The notes beneath the pieces were generated by a model. The model worked only from the letters and a program-made list of their open reading frames with translations. It ran no database searches and was not told the DNA's origin. This document shows, piece by piece, positions 27,014-36,528 of a DNA stretch of 64,000 nucleotides; position 1 is the first letter of the stretch; every line of letters starts with the position of its first letter. A program made the position numbers and the translations under genes. The stretch is from Lentisphaerota bacterium (GTDB taxonomy: Bacteria; Verrucomicrobiota; Lentisphaeria; Victivallales; Victivallaceae): contig SUWF01000015.1 of NCBI GenBank assembly GCA_015061575.1, forward strand, positions 1-64,000, in the 5' to 3' direction.

Positions 27014-28294
27014 ATGGGCGTATTGGGTTCTCCGGAGATAGCGGCATTGGTATGCTGCAGCAACCGCACCGTGGTACATGGTGTAAGGATGCGCAAATAT
27101 GCCCGTGGGTTTGAAGTTGTCAAATATGCCTCGGCCGAACATGCTGAATGGCAGCTGGCGGCCAATCGGGTGCTTAAAGATTTGGCGGTGAACAGTTCAG
27201 TTTACAGCGTGTTGGCTGTAAAACTTGATCAATGCGAAGTTTTTGAATGTGCTTTGCCCAGCGCCTCCGTTGAGGTCATGCGCGAAGCGCTCCGCTTTGA
27301 AGTCCCCCGGCAGCTCTTGAGCGTGCCAGCAGATTTCCGCTTGCAGTATGCTTTGCTCAGTAATAACGAGGAAAACGGGATCAGTCGGGTGCGCTGTGCG
27401 GTTTTTCCGGAAAGCTCTCTGCACAAGTTGGCCAGTGAACTTACTTCGGTAAACGGCAAATTTGATGCGGTGATCAATCCGGTGCTGGCGTTGCCGGGAG
27501 TTTTGCCGCCGGATGCAGTGTCACTTCTGGAGGATGTGGAAGATAAACTCGTGTGGCAGAATGGGTTCTGGCAGCAGATAGATGAAATTTCCTGTGCGTG
27601 CAACAGGGAGTTGGACAGCTGCTTAAAGAAACATTGCCAGCTGCCGGATGATTCCGCTGATTGGCTGAAAACTTACCGGAGTGCCCTCTGCAGCGCACTG
27701 TTTGCTGCTCAAACGCTGTTTGTGGATAATAAAGCGCTGGCGGCAGTGAGCATCCTGCCGGATTATCTGCGTCCGGCAAGATATCGGAATGCACTGCGGT
27801 TGATGGCGTTGCTGGCAGTGTTGCTGGTAACGGTGAATGTTTTCCGCTATGCAGGTGGATTCATCGGCGAATACCGGGAATACCGCAAACTTTATGCTTC
27901 GGTCAAAAATATGCGCAGCAAAGTTCAGGATCTGCGCAAAAAAGTCAAAAACGGCAAAAAGGAACTCAAGGAAAATCAGCGCACGGCAGAACTTAAACTC
28001 GGCAGCCGGGAGTGTCTGGGGTATTTGGGGTATCTGTCGGAAAAACTGCCGGAAGATGTTCATCTGGCCAATTTCCGTTGGAATGAAGAGATCATGGATC
28101 TGAATTTGCAGACCACTTCGCCGGAACTGGATCTGGTATCGTTTTTCAACCGCTTGCCGGGAGTAAAGGTAATCAGTGCGTCGCAGCGGACGAATCAGGC
28201 CAATAACTTCACCAACGCCAACGTTAAACTTTCTGTGCAGGAAGCAAAGAAACCTGCTAAAAGTTTCAAGACCAAAAAGAAGGCCAAAAAATGA
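27014..28294 (+). CDS. gspL: GspL-like (PilM/PilN-like) inner-membrane platform protein
   Basis: A 426-residue protein with an actin-like cytoplasmic N-terminal region (about 8-240), one transmembrane helix (about 256-276), a coiled coil (about 285-325) and a small periplasmic ferredoxin-like domain. This is the architecture of GspL, or of a PilM-PilN fusion. The C-terminus is Lys-rich. It would couple the GspE ATPase to the platform. It overlaps the next gene by four bases (ATGA). The sequence is divergent, so the name rests on topology and operon place. Confidence 0.7.
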   Translation: MGVLGSPEIAALVCCSNRTVVHGVRMRKYARGFEVVKYASAEHAEWQLAANRVLKDLAVNSSVYSVLAVKLDQCEVFECALPSASVEVMREALRFEVPRQLLSVPADFRLQYALLSNNEENGISRVRCAVFPESSLHKLASELTSVNGKFDAVINPVLALPGVLPPDAVSLLEDVEDKLVWQNGFWQQIDEISCACNRELDSCLKKHCQLPDDSADWLKTYRSALCSALFAAQTLFVDNKALAAVSILPDYLRPARYRNALRLMALLAVLLVTVNVFRYAGGFIGEYREYRKLYASVKNMRSKVQDLRKKVKNGKKELKENQRTAELKLGSRECLGYLGYLSEKLPEDVHLANFRWNEEIMDLNLQTTSPELDLVSFFNRLPGVKVISASQRTNQANNFTNANVKLSVQEAKKPAKSFKTKKKAKK

Positions 28295-28983
28295 GCAATA
28301 CAGAAGAAAAAATCAATTTGTTCAGCAAGGCCTTCTGGAAAACCCGGCAGGGGCAGCGGCTCTTTTGTGTGATCGGTCTGGCAATAAGTGTATTGTTTTT
28401 GCTCTGGCAGTTCGGCGGTTCGCTCTTGGGCGGTATGCCCGGAGCCGGCAGCAGAAAAATTCTGGAACAGGATTTGAAAAAACTGCAGCAGGAAGAGTTG
28501 CGGTTGAAAGCGGAACTGGCTGAACTTAATGCGTTCAGTCAGGCCGCAGCGCAAAAACTTGTCGGTGCCTGGAAAGCTGCCGAAAATGGCGAGCCGGAAG
28601 TGGAACTGCGATCACTGATCGAAAATACCGCCAAAAATATGGAACTGCGCTTGAACAATATAAGCATGGTGCGCCGTTCCAGCTTCAATAAAGATATATC
28701 ACTGCTGGAACTGGATGTATCGTTGACCAGCGATCTGGATACATTGATGAAATTTTTGCTGGCAGTCGATCAACTGCAGCCGCAGTTGTATTGGAAAAAG
28801 TTTGAATGCCGTGCCAGTAATATGTTCGGTATGAGCGCTGTGCAGTTCAACGGCACGCTGCGCTGCGCCAACGATGAACGGCCGGAAGCAGCTGCCCAAA
28901 AAACGGCGGCTCCCGGTACAGCTGAAGCTCCGGCTGGGCAAACAGTTGCCGCACCGGCTCCGGAGCAGGGAGGCCAAGAATGA
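28291..28983 (+). CDS. gspM: GspM-like inner-membrane protein
   Basis: A 230-residue bitopic protein. A short cytoplasmic tail and one helix (about 27-48) are followed by a coiled coil (about 58-95) and a ferredoxin-like periplasmic domain (about 105-195, like PilO/GspM), then a Pro/Ala/Gln-rich tail. Its place directly after the GspL-like gene, with overlapping starts and stops on both sides, supports a GspM role. Sequence alone would not be enough. Confidence 0.65.
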   Translation: MSNTEEKINLFSKAFWKTRQGQRLFCVIGLAISVLFLLWQFGGSLLGGMPGAGSRKILEQDLKKLQQEELRLKAELAELNAFSQAAAQKLVGAWKAAENGEPEVELRSLIENTAKNMELRLNNISMVRRSSFNKDISLLELDVSLTSDLDTLMKFLLAVDQLQPQLYWKKFECRASNMFGMSAVQFNGTLRCANDERPEAAAQKTAAPGTAEAPAGQTVAAPAPEQGGQE

Positions 28984-29648
28984 AACACCTTTTGCTTTTT
29001 ATAAATTGCGTGCTGGCACTGTTTTTGAGTTTATCGCTGTGGGGTGCGTTTTCCGGTACCGGTAAGACCAAATATGAAGTTGGCAAAAAGAAGAAAAATG
29101 TCCGACAGGAAGAAGCGGTGGTTTTGAGTAATCCTGAGAATAAAATCAAGCTGGCGCCCAGTGCGGAGGCTGTTTCAGTTATTGTGCAGAAAAATGTTTT
29201 TGATCCGCAGCGCAGCGGTGGGGCTGCGGGCGGTCGTGGTGTGATAACTTATTCTCTGGTCGGGATTTATCGGGTTGGTAATTCGCAGGGAGCAGTGATC
29301 TTGAGCAAAGGCAACCGCTCCCGGAACAACACTCCGGTAAAGCAATATTACCGCATTGGCGATACTTTGCCCAACGGTTATGCGTTAAGCTCCATTGAGG
29401 GCAGACAGGCGGTGCTGACCCGGGGCGGCAGCCGGATGACTTTGGATATGGCGCAGGCGTCCGAAAACTTTTCCAGCGGTTCCAGCCGCCGCCGATCGGT
29501 CAATCCGATGCAGCAGATGGTCGATCTGATGCGGCAGTCGGTGGGTATGCAGTACCGGCAGCAGATGAATATGATGCAGATGATGCGCAATAATCAGAAT
29601 AATTCCGCACGCAGCGGTTCCACCAATCGCCGGGGGCGTTCCCGGTAA
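28980..29648 (+). CDS. gspC: GspC-like protein linking the inner membrane to the secretin
   Basis: A 222-residue protein. One N-terminal helix (about 3-22) precedes a periplasmic segment with VQKNVFDPQR and YSLVGIYRVGNSQGAVIL, then YYRIGDTLPNGYALSSIEG and AVLTRGGSRMTLDM. This matches the homology-region domain of GspC, which contacts the secretin N0 domain. No PDZ domain follows; instead there is a Met/Gln/Asn/Arg-rich tail from about 160 on. Start overlaps the stop of the GspM-like gene. The secretin gene follows after 51 bases. Confidence 0.72.
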   Translation: MKHLLLFINCVLALFLSLSLWGAFSGTGKTKYEVGKKKKNVRQEEAVVLSNPENKIKLAPSAEAVSVIVQKNVFDPQRSGGAAGGRGVITYSLVGIYRVGNSQGAVILSKGNRSRNNTPVKQYYRIGDTLPNGYALSSIEGRQAVLTRGGSRMTLDMAQASENFSSGSSRRRSVNPMQQMVDLMRQSVGMQYRQQMNMMQMMRNNQNNSARSGSTNRRGRSR

Positions 29649-29699
29649 AATAATTTGTTGATAAGCTAAAAAATAAAATATAAATTCAGGAAGGCAAAG

Positions 29700-32126
29700 A
29701 TGAAAAACAATATCAGTGAATCTGCCCGGAAAAATGTTTGGCCGCTGTGGCAGCTGGCTTTGGCGGCACTGCTGCTGCCGATATTGACCAGCTGCGAGAT
29801 CCTGCCGGATCTGCAGGAAGAAAAAAGCGATGATCCGGATTACAAATTTGACTTTATTGACCGCAACAATAATGAGCAATATAAAGAACAGGATCCGATC
29901 AAGCCGGACAATGTCAGTGTAGATACTTCCGGCAAGCGGAATGAAAAATTACAAAAGCAGGCCGAAAAACTTTCCACGGCGCCTTATCCGGGCAAATATG
30001 ATAAAACTCCGGTCGAGGCGGCTGCATCCTCTAAACACGGCGGCAAGCCCGGAGCCCGCAAGAGCCGTTTTTACGAAGATTTTATATTGTTTGATGCCGA
30101 CAGCCCCGTGGAAGTATCCATGAGTTTTGCCACTGCTCCCATTTTGGATGTTTTGTCGGCATTTGCAGATGTGCTGGAGTTTAACTTTGTAGCGTCCAGT
30201 GATTTGCGCAGTACGGTAACGCTGAACGTTAACTCCACCATGACCCGGCGGGAATTGTGGGAAACCTTTGACCGTATGCTGCAGCTGGCCAACGCTGCAG
30301 CGCATAAAGATGGTCAGCTGCTGCGGATAACTGCTGCTGCGCAAACTCCCCGGCAGGGCGATCTGCGGGTGGCCAACAACGGCAGCGGCAACAGCGAAAT
30401 CGTCTTCCACATGCTCAAAAATATCACCGCCCGGGAAGCACTCAATCAGCTGCGTCCGTTTTTGATGGCTGGCGGTACGGTAATGGAAGGCAGCCGTCCC
30501 AATATGGTTCTGGTGTGCGATTCCAGCGATAACATACCCAAGTTGCAGTCGATTCTGGAAATCATTGATAACCCCGGGCGCAAAAACTGGCCCCGGGCGG
30601 TAATTCCGTGCGTTAACATCCAGCCGTCAAAGATCGCAGCGGATCTTTCGCAAATACTGCCGGTACTCGGTTTTACGGCGGCAACGCCTTCCACCCGCGG
30701 CGAAACTCCCGGCTCGGTCTACATAACCGGTATTGACCGCCTGCAGCTGCTGGTGACTTCGGCCGCTACCGAAGAGGTGGTAAATATGGTGCGCGAGTGG
30801 GTAAGCACGCTGGATTCCAATGACAGCGAAGAAGAAGAACGGGTCTATGTTTATAAAGTCGCTAACAGCAAAGCTCAACAGCTGGCGCAGGCGTTGTCGG
30901 TGATTTTTACCACGCAGGGCAGCTCGCTGACGGTCGATACTTCCAGCGGTAACTCCCGTACCCAGCAGTTGACTACGCAGACGACCAAGGTTTCCAACAG
31001 CGGCAACACCGGCAGCGCCGCATTTTCCCGGGCCGGTACCAACAACGATTTGAATACCACAACTACGGTGCAAAGTAATATTTTTACCACGCCGGTGCGT
31101 ATCTTTGCCGATGGTATCTACAACCGTATGGTCATTCGTACCACGCCCCGGGTCTACCGGGTGATGAAAGCGTTGCTGGAACGTTTGGATTCGGTTCCGG
31201 CTCAGGTACTGCTGCAGGTTTTGATCGTGGAAGTGGGTTTGAATGACGGTAATGAGTTTGGCGTGGAATTTAACTTCAAAGGTTCCGGTGGCGGCACACT
31301 TACCAGCTACGGAACCAATTACAGCCAGCTCCATCCGGGCGCCGGAACCGATACCGGGGCGAACTTTTATATTGCCAATCCCAACGATCCGGATGAAAAA
31401 TTTGCATACATAAGAGCGCTGGCTTCCCGCAACAAGATCAAGATCATTTCCAGTCCGCAGCTGCTGGTTTCCAGCAACACCGAAGCCAAGATCCAGATTG
31501 GTGATTCCGTACCGCTGGTCACCGGTTCGATCAGTTCTTCTGAATCCGTGGCCGGTCAGGTTACCAACAGCTACACTTACCGGGAAACCGGGATCATTAT
31601 GACGATGACTCCGCAGGTAACCAGCAGCGATCTTATTTCGCTGGAAATCAAACAGGAAGTTTCCGAACCGGTCACCAATACCATTACCACCGCCAAAGAT
31701 ACTCCGGTCATCCAGAAGCGGGAGATCGAAACATCCATGACCATTGCCAACGGCAAGACCATGATCATGGGCGGCATGATCCAGGAAAAAGTCGCGGATG
31801 ATCTCAACTCCATACCGCTGATATCGGATATTCCGTTTTTGGGGCGGATCTTCGGCAATACCAATCAGAGCAAGTCCCGTACCGAAATGCTGGTACTGGT
31901 GACCGGCTACATCGTTGACGAAAAAGGCAAGGTCGAAGATATGGTCAAGCGATACAACGAAGCTGTAAAAAGCTTGAGCAAATTTGAAGGCGAAATAGCC
32001 GAAGCCCATGCTGAAGATTTGATCCGCGAAGCCCGTATCCGTTTGGAAAAGGCCGAAAAAAAGGCCAGGAAAGATGCAGAAAAGGCAGCGGAAAAAGCCC
32101 GGGACGCCGGGGAAAAGGATAAGTAA
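29700..32126 (+). CDS. gspD: Type II secretion secretin, probable lipoprotein
   Basis: An 808-residue outer-membrane secretin. The N-terminus carries a helix with the lipobox LTSC (Cys about 32), so it may reach the outer membrane as a lipoprotein without a pilotin. N-domains (about 135-390) include the N0 block VEVSMSFATAPILDVLSAFAD. The C-terminal secretin domain (about 495-730) contains QVLLQVLIVEVGLNDGNEFG and the LISLEIKQEVSEP and IPLISDIPFLGRIFGN segments. A charged Lys/Glu/Ala tail follows. AGGAAGG precedes the ATG. GspE starts at the next base after its stop. Confidence 0.93.
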   Translation: MKNNISESARKNVWPLWQLALAALLLPILTSCEILPDLQEEKSDDPDYKFDFIDRNNNEQYKEQDPIKPDNVSVDTSGKRNEKLQKQAEKLSTAPYPGKYDKTPVEAAASSKHGGKPGARKSRFYEDFILFDADSPVEVSMSFATAPILDVLSAFADVLEFNFVASSDLRSTVTLNVNSTMTRRELWETFDRMLQLANAAAHKDGQLLRITAAAQTPRQGDLRVANNGSGNSEIVFHMLKNITAREALNQLRPFLMAGGTVMEGSRPNMVLVCDSSDNIPKLQSILEIIDNPGRKNWPRAVIPCVNIQPSKIAADLSQILPVLGFTAATPSTRGETPGSVYITGIDRLQLLVTSAATEEVVNMVREWVSTLDSNDSEEEERVYVYKVANSKAQQLAQALSVIFTTQGSSLTVDTSSGNSRTQQLTTQTTKVSNSGNTGSAAFSRAGTNNDLNTTTTVQSNIFTTPVRIFADGIYNRMVIRTTPRVYRVMKALLERLDSVPAQVLLQVLIVEVGLNDGNEFGVEFNFKGSGGGTLTSYGTNYSQLHPGAGTDTGANFYIANPNDPDEKFAYIRALASRNKIKIISSPQLLVSSNTEAKIQIGDSVPLVTGSISSSESVAGQVTNSYTYRETGIIMTMTPQVTSSDLISLEIKQEVSEPVTNTITTAKDTPVIQKREIETSMTIANGKTMIMGGMIQEKVADDLNSIPLISDIPFLGRIFGNTNQSKSRTEMLVLVTGYIVDEKGKVEDMVKRYNEAVKSLSKFEGEIAEAHAEDLIREARIRLEKAEKKARKDAEKAAEKARDAGEKDK

Positions 32127-33770
32127 ATGGATATAAACGATCCGCAGAATACAGAAGTGCTTTTTTGCAGTGAGCTGAGCGGGATCACCGGCAAGCTCAA
32201 TGAATTAAAAAGGGCTTTGCCGGAGCTTATTGCGGAGTATCCGGAGGTGCTTGCCGAGTGCGGCGGCGACTATTCCAAAGCTGATGCAGCAGTGTTGGAG
32301 CGGGGACTTTGTACTGAAATAGAGCTGCTTAAGCTTTATACCAAAGTATTTGGTTTGGAAGTTCCGGATGAGGATGCCCTGCCGTTGCCGGAGCGTTATC
32401 CGGGGATCTCCAACGAGTATCTGAGCGAAAACGGCATGGTCCCCGCCAGTTGGGATGGCGATACCATGCAAGTGTATGTCTCGAATCCCTATCAATTGGC
32501 GCGCAATATTTATGTAGTGGAACGGCAGCTGAAAAAAAGCATGTCGTTTATTCTGGTGCGCCGGGCGTGGCTGGAACGGATCATTACTTCGGTATATAAG
32601 GAAAGCGAAGAACCTGCCGTCCTGGAAGGCGACAGCGAAGATGCGCTGCGTTCCATGGCCGGCGAGGCCCGCATTGTGCGGATGGTCAACGATATATTTT
32701 CCCGGGCAATCGAATTGTCGGCCAGCGATATACATGTGGAGCCGGGCGAAGATCATGTGGTGGTGCGCTGCCGGGTGGATGGGGTGCTTACGGAAATATT
32801 GTCTACGCCGATCCGGGATTTTCCGGCGATAGCCTCTCGCATCAAACTCATCGCCGGACTGAATATTGCCGAAAGCCGTTTGCCGCAGGACGGGCGGACG
32901 ACTTTTCAGCTGGGGCGGACTGAATTGGATATGCGTGTAAGCACGATCCCGATCCTGACCGGCGAGAGCATCGTGCTGCGTCTGCTCAACAAAGCTTCCG
33001 TGGCCTACGATCTGCGGGCGTTGGGTTTGTCGCAGGCTATGCTGAACGATTTTAATGAACTTATTCAAATCCCGCACGGTATGATTCTGGTGGTGGGACC
33101 GACCGGTTCCGGAAAGACCACTACCTTGTACAGCGTGATCAATCAGCTCAACGACAGCAAACGCAAGATCATTACCGTGGAAGATCCGGTTGAATATCAG
33201 CTGCCGGGCCTTTGCCAAATGCAGGTGAACAGCCAGATTGGAGTGGATTTTGCCTCCGGGCTGCGTTCCATCGTCCGTCAGGATCCGGATGTGATCCTGG
33301 TCGGGGAGATCCGTGACCGGGAAACTGCGGATATTGCCATCAATGCCGCATTGACCGGTCATTTGGTGCTCAGTACGCTGCATACCAACGATGCGGTGGG
33401 GGCCGTGACCCGCTTGATCGATATGAACGTGGAGGGTTTTCTGGTGGCATCAGCATTATTCGGGGTAATGTCGCAGCGGTTGGTGCGCAAGGTTTGTACT
33501 GTTTGTAACGGCAGCGGCAAAGATGTTCTCAGCGGCGGTCGCTGCCGCAATTGCAATGGCAGCGGCTTTCGTGGGCGGACGGGCATCTACGAATTTCTGC
33601 GGGTGAACGATGAATTGCGGGAAGCTATCAGCCACAACCAGCCCAGTTCGGTGCTGGAAAAAATCGCAGTAAAAAATGGCATGAAAACGTTGTTGGAAGA
33701 TGGGCGCGACAAGGTTGCGCAAGGTATTACCACCGCTGAAGAATTGCTGCGTTCAACAGCGGAAGGATAA
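32127..33770 (+). CDS. gspE: Type II secretion ATPase
   Basis: A 547-residue cytoplasmic hexameric ATPase. An MshEN-type N-terminal domain (about 55-165) precedes the GspE core. Walker A GPTGSGKT is at 324-331, the Asp box VEDPVEYQ follows, then the Walker B-region LVGEIRDRETA and the His box. A tetracysteine zinc motif (CTVCNGSG then CRNCNGSG, about 457-480) is present, as in GspE of type II systems. The ATG directly abuts the gspD stop. Confidence 0.95.
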   Translation: MDINDPQNTEVLFCSELSGITGKLNELKRALPELIAEYPEVLAECGGDYSKADAAVLERGLCTEIELLKLYTKVFGLEVPDEDALPLPERYPGISNEYLSENGMVPASWDGDTMQVYVSNPYQLARNIYVVERQLKKSMSFILVRRAWLERIITSVYKESEEPAVLEGDSEDALRSMAGEARIVRMVNDIFSRAIELSASDIHVEPGEDHVVVRCRVDGVLTEILSTPIRDFPAIASRIKLIAGLNIAESRLPQDGRTTFQLGRTELDMRVSTIPILTGESIVLRLLNKASVAYDLRALGLSQAMLNDFNELIQIPHGMILVVGPTGSGKTTTLYSVINQLNDSKRKIITVEDPVEYQLPGLCQMQVNSQIGVDFASGLRSIVRQDPDVILVGEIRDRETADIAINAALTGHLVLSTLHTNDAVGAVTRLIDMNVEGFLVASALFGVMSQRLVRKVCTVCNGSGKDVLSGGRCRNCNGSGFRGRTGIYEFLRVNDELREAISHNQPSSVLEKIAVKNGMKTLLEDGRDKVAQGITTAEELLRSTAEG

Positions 33771-33790
33771 ATCTGGTTTTTAAGTAATTT

Positions 33791-34993
33791 ATGGCACTCT
33801 ATTTATACAAAGCTATCCAACCGGGCAAGTCCGCCCAAGACGTTACGGTCGAAGCTGAAAATCAGCGCGAAGCCGAGCAGAAATTGCGGCGGATGAACAT
33901 GCTGCCGGTAAAGTTTATCCGGGAAGTTGACCCGGCACAGCAGGAAAAAGGATTTTTCCGCCGCAGCCGGATCGATGTGCTGGATATGACCGAGCAGCTG
34001 TCGGCGCTGCTGAACTCAGCGATCCCGCTGGAACGGGCGTTGAGCATTATTGCCGAGGGTGCGGCGCAGCCTGAGCAGAGAGAGTTTTTGCAAACGCTGC
34101 GGCAGGGGCTGCACGAAGGGCGGAAATTTTCGGATCTGATCCGCAGTTACGGGACGCTTTTCCCCGGTTATTACGCCAATTTGATCGAAACCGGTGAAGA
34201 AACCGGCCGCTTGCCGGAAGTGTTGGAAGAATTGCGCCGATTTATGGCCGAAAGCCGGGAACTTAAAGATTTTATCATTACCAGTTCCATCTATCCGATT
34301 GTAGTTTTATCGGTAGCGTTGCTGGTGACGGTATTGATGTTTGCAGTCTTTGTGCCGCAATTTGTTACGCAGTTTGAAAACATGGGCCGTGAATTGCCCG
34401 GCTCCATGGTGTTTTTGATGAATATGAGCAACGTTATTATCTATGGCGGAATAAGTCTGGTCGTATTGGTCATATTAAGTATAACGCTGCTGCCCAAACT
34501 TGTGGGACGGGAACGCTTGTCCGAACTGCGGGCGCAGTTCATATTGGCGCTGCCGCTTTTCGGTTCGCTGAATGTGGCTGTTGAAATGGGCAAATTCGTC
34601 CGGACGCTGGCGATTCTTATCAGCAACCATGTGGATATAATCAAAACGGTGCGTATTGCTGTAAGAGTTATACAAAATCCGCTGATCCGGGACAGCTTCA
34701 ACGAGTTGGAAAATAAACTCAAAAGCGGTTTGAAACTATCTGCCGCTATCGAAAAGAATAAATTTTTGCCCAAAGGGCTGGCCAGCCGATTGCGGGTAGG
34801 TGAAGAATCCGGTACTTCCGGAGCAATGCTGATGAAAGCAGCCAGCCATTTGGAAGAAGATACCCGGCGGCAGATCAAACGGCTGCTGAGCATGTTTGAA
34901 CCGTTGGTGATCGTAGGGCTGGCTTTGGTGGTCATGACCGTGGTATTGGCTATTTTTATGGCGATCATGGAATTGAACAGTGTGGAAACTTAA
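33791..34993 (+). CDS. gspF: Type II secretion inner-membrane platform protein
   Basis: A 400-residue polytopic protein with two repeated T2SSF domains (about 70-190 and 275-395) and three transmembrane helices. Motifs LSALLNSAIPLERAL and GEETGRLPEVLEEL, repeated as GEESGTSGAMLMKA, are typical. It links GspE to pseudopilin assembly. The start has no clear Shine-Dalgarno and lies 20 bases after gspE. Confidence 0.94.
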   Translation: MALYLYKAIQPGKSAQDVTVEAENQREAEQKLRRMNMLPVKFIREVDPAQQEKGFFRRSRIDVLDMTEQLSALLNSAIPLERALSIIAEGAAQPEQREFLQTLRQGLHEGRKFSDLIRSYGTLFPGYYANLIETGEETGRLPEVLEELRRFMAESRELKDFIITSSIYPIVVLSVALLVTVLMFAVFVPQFVTQFENMGRELPGSMVFLMNMSNVIIYGGISLVVLVILSITLLPKLVGRERLSELRAQFILALPLFGSLNVAVEMGKFVRTLAILISNHVDIIKTVRIAVRVIQNPLIRDSFNELENKLKSGLKLSAAIEKNKFLPKGLASRLRVGEESGTSGAMLMKAASHLEEDTRRQIKRLLSMFEPLVIVGLALVVMTVVLAIFMAIMELNSVET

Positions 34994-35025
34994 AAGGTGA
35001 AAATCATGCATAAATTATTAAATAT

Positions 35026-35032
35026 AAAGGAG
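35026..35032 (+). promoter_or_regulatory. Shine-Dalgarno that fixes the gspG start
   Basis: AAAGGAG six bases before the ATG at 35039 favours that start over the in-frame GTG at 34997 and ATG codons at 35006 and 35033. Confidence 0.65.
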
Positions 35033-35038
35033 ATGTTT

Positions 35039-35479
35039 ATGAAAAACAATCGCAAATTCGTCCGTCGCCACTTTACTCTGACTGAACTTATGGTGGTGAT
35101 CGTTATTCTGGTCATGTTGGCGAGTCTTTCGGCGCCGATGGTGTTCCGGCATATCCGCAACGCCAAGATCAGCACGGCCAAGACGCAGATCAAGCTTTTG
35201 GAGCAGGCGCTTACCGATTACAAACTTGATACCGGCAAATATCCCGATGGCGATGCCGGTTTGCAGGCGCTGGTGGAAAATGTGGATGAAACCGCCAAGT
35301 GGGATGGGCCTTACCTCAAACCTGCTGTGCCCAAAGATCCCTGGGGTAACGATTACAACTATGTCTGCCCGGGTGAACATGGCGATTTTGATCTTTCCAG
35401 CTATGGCGCTGACGGCGTGGAAGGCGGCGAGGGCGAAAACGCCGATATTACCAACTGGATCGAAGCAGACGGCGAATAA
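35039..35479 (+). CDS. gspG: Major pseudopilin
   Basis: A 146-residue major pseudopilin. The prepilin motif is FTLTELMVVIVILVMLASL with Glu at position +5, but the residue before the cleavage site is His instead of Gly. The GspG fold is shown by YKLDTGKYPDGDAGLQALV, GPYLKPAVPKDPWGNDYNY and the acidic calcium-loop region FDLSSYGADGVEGGEGENADITNW. It polymerises into the secretion pseudopilus. Confidence 0.94.
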   Translation: MKNNRKFVRRHFTLTELMVVIVILVMLASLSAPMVFRHIRNAKISTAKTQIKLLEQALTDYKLDTGKYPDGDAGLQALVENVDETAKWDGPYLKPAVPKDPWGNDYNYVCPGEHGDFDLSSYGADGVEGGEGENADITNWIEADGE

Positions 35480-36124
35480 TTGAAGAATATTCAGCGCAAA
35501 TATTTTACTCTGCTGGAACTTACAGCGGTCATAACGATTCTCATATTGCTGACCGCTGTATCGACTGTTTATGTCGGCAGGGAGCGCAAAGGTGCGGCTT
35601 TGGAGCAGGCGTTGCGGGATTTTAAGGTATTTTGCGCTCAGGCCCGGGCCGATTCCATGCGGGATGGAGCGGTGCGTAAATTGGTTTTTTATCCGGAAGA
35701 GAAGCTCTTCCGCATCGAAAAACCCGAACAGTGGAATCAGTCCGAAGCCGTGATCCTGGCCGAAGATGTGGAATCTGGCAACATGCCCTATGTAGTGCTG
35801 GAGGCCATCGATCCGGAACAGGAAGCGGAATTGGCGGCCGCCGATGATGGAGATGAAGAAGTTTTGCCGGAAGAAGAAAAAGTCCGGCAGTGGGCGTTTC
35901 CGGAAAAGCTGGGTGTGGAGTTTGAATTGCCGGATTTTGAAGGCATACAAAATATGGATGAAAGTCTGGAGTTGTGGCGCTACACCCGCGGTGGGGCAGG
36001 GCGGCTGCTGCATGAGTTGACATTGCAGATCGGCGAATCAGCATACCGGGTGACGATTTCGGACTTCAGCGGTTTGCTGGAAATCAATCCAGTTGATACT
36101 GCAGAAGGGCAGAGAGTATGGTAA
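35480..36124 (+). CDS. gspH: Minor pseudopilin GspH-like
   Basis: A 214-residue pseudopilin with prepilin motif YFTLLELTAVITILILL; Tyr replaces Gly at -1. The helix region VGRERKGAALEQALRDFKVFCAQARADSMRDG is typical of GspH. A long acidic insertion (about 110-135, EEVLPEEE) is unusual. The start codon is TTG, directly after the gspG stop and without a Shine-Dalgarno, so translation probably depends on reinitiation. It overlaps gspI by seven bases. Confidence 0.8.
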   Translation: MKNIQRKYFTLLELTAVITILILLTAVSTVYVGRERKGAALEQALRDFKVFCAQARADSMRDGAVRKLVFYPEEKLFRIEKPEQWNQSEAVILAEDVESGNMPYVVLEAIDPEQEAELAAADDGDEEVLPEEEKVRQWAFPEKLGVEFELPDFEGIQNMDESLELWRYTRGGAGRLLHELTLQIGESAYRVTISDFSGLLEINPVDTAEGQRVW

Positions 36125-36528
36125 AAAATACTTTTACATTGGTGGAAGTTGTGGTTGCCATGGCGGTATTTGCTTTAGCTTTGGGCGGCTTTTTTGCGCT
36201 GTCGCAATCGGCGGTCAACCGGGTGGATAAAGCTTACAGCAGCTGGGAGCGGATGCACCTTTTAAGTCAGGCGGCGGAATATTGTTTGCTTTTTACCAGC
36301 GAGGAACCACCGGAGATCCCGCCGGAAATATTTGAAAGCACCATCTACGATATAGAAATCTATTACGAAGACGTGGAAGATCTTTCCGAAGAATTGAATG
36401 ATCTGGAAGGGCAGGCGCCGCTGCGCACGCTGGTTTTGAATCTGATCGATGTCAACAGTCGGGAAATCGTCGATACTTTGAAGATCGACCGTATCCACTA
36501 CGCCGATGAAGCCGGAGAGTTTGAATGA
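36118..36528 (+). CDS. gspI: Minor pseudopilin GspI-like
   Basis: A 136-residue protein with a very short leader and the prepilin motif FTLVEVVVAMAVFALALGGFF; Thr stands before the cleavage site. The size and position between GspH and GspJ fit GspI, which nucleates the pseudopilus tip with GspJ and GspK. The remainder is strongly acidic. Overlaps both neighbours. Confidence 0.78.
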   Translation: MVKNTFTLVEVVVAMAVFALALGGFFALSQSAVNRVDKAYSSWERMHLLSQAAEYCLLFTSEEPPEIPPEIFESTIYDIEIYYEDVEDLSEELNDLEGQAPLRTLVLNLIDVNSREIVDTLKIDRIHYADEAGEFE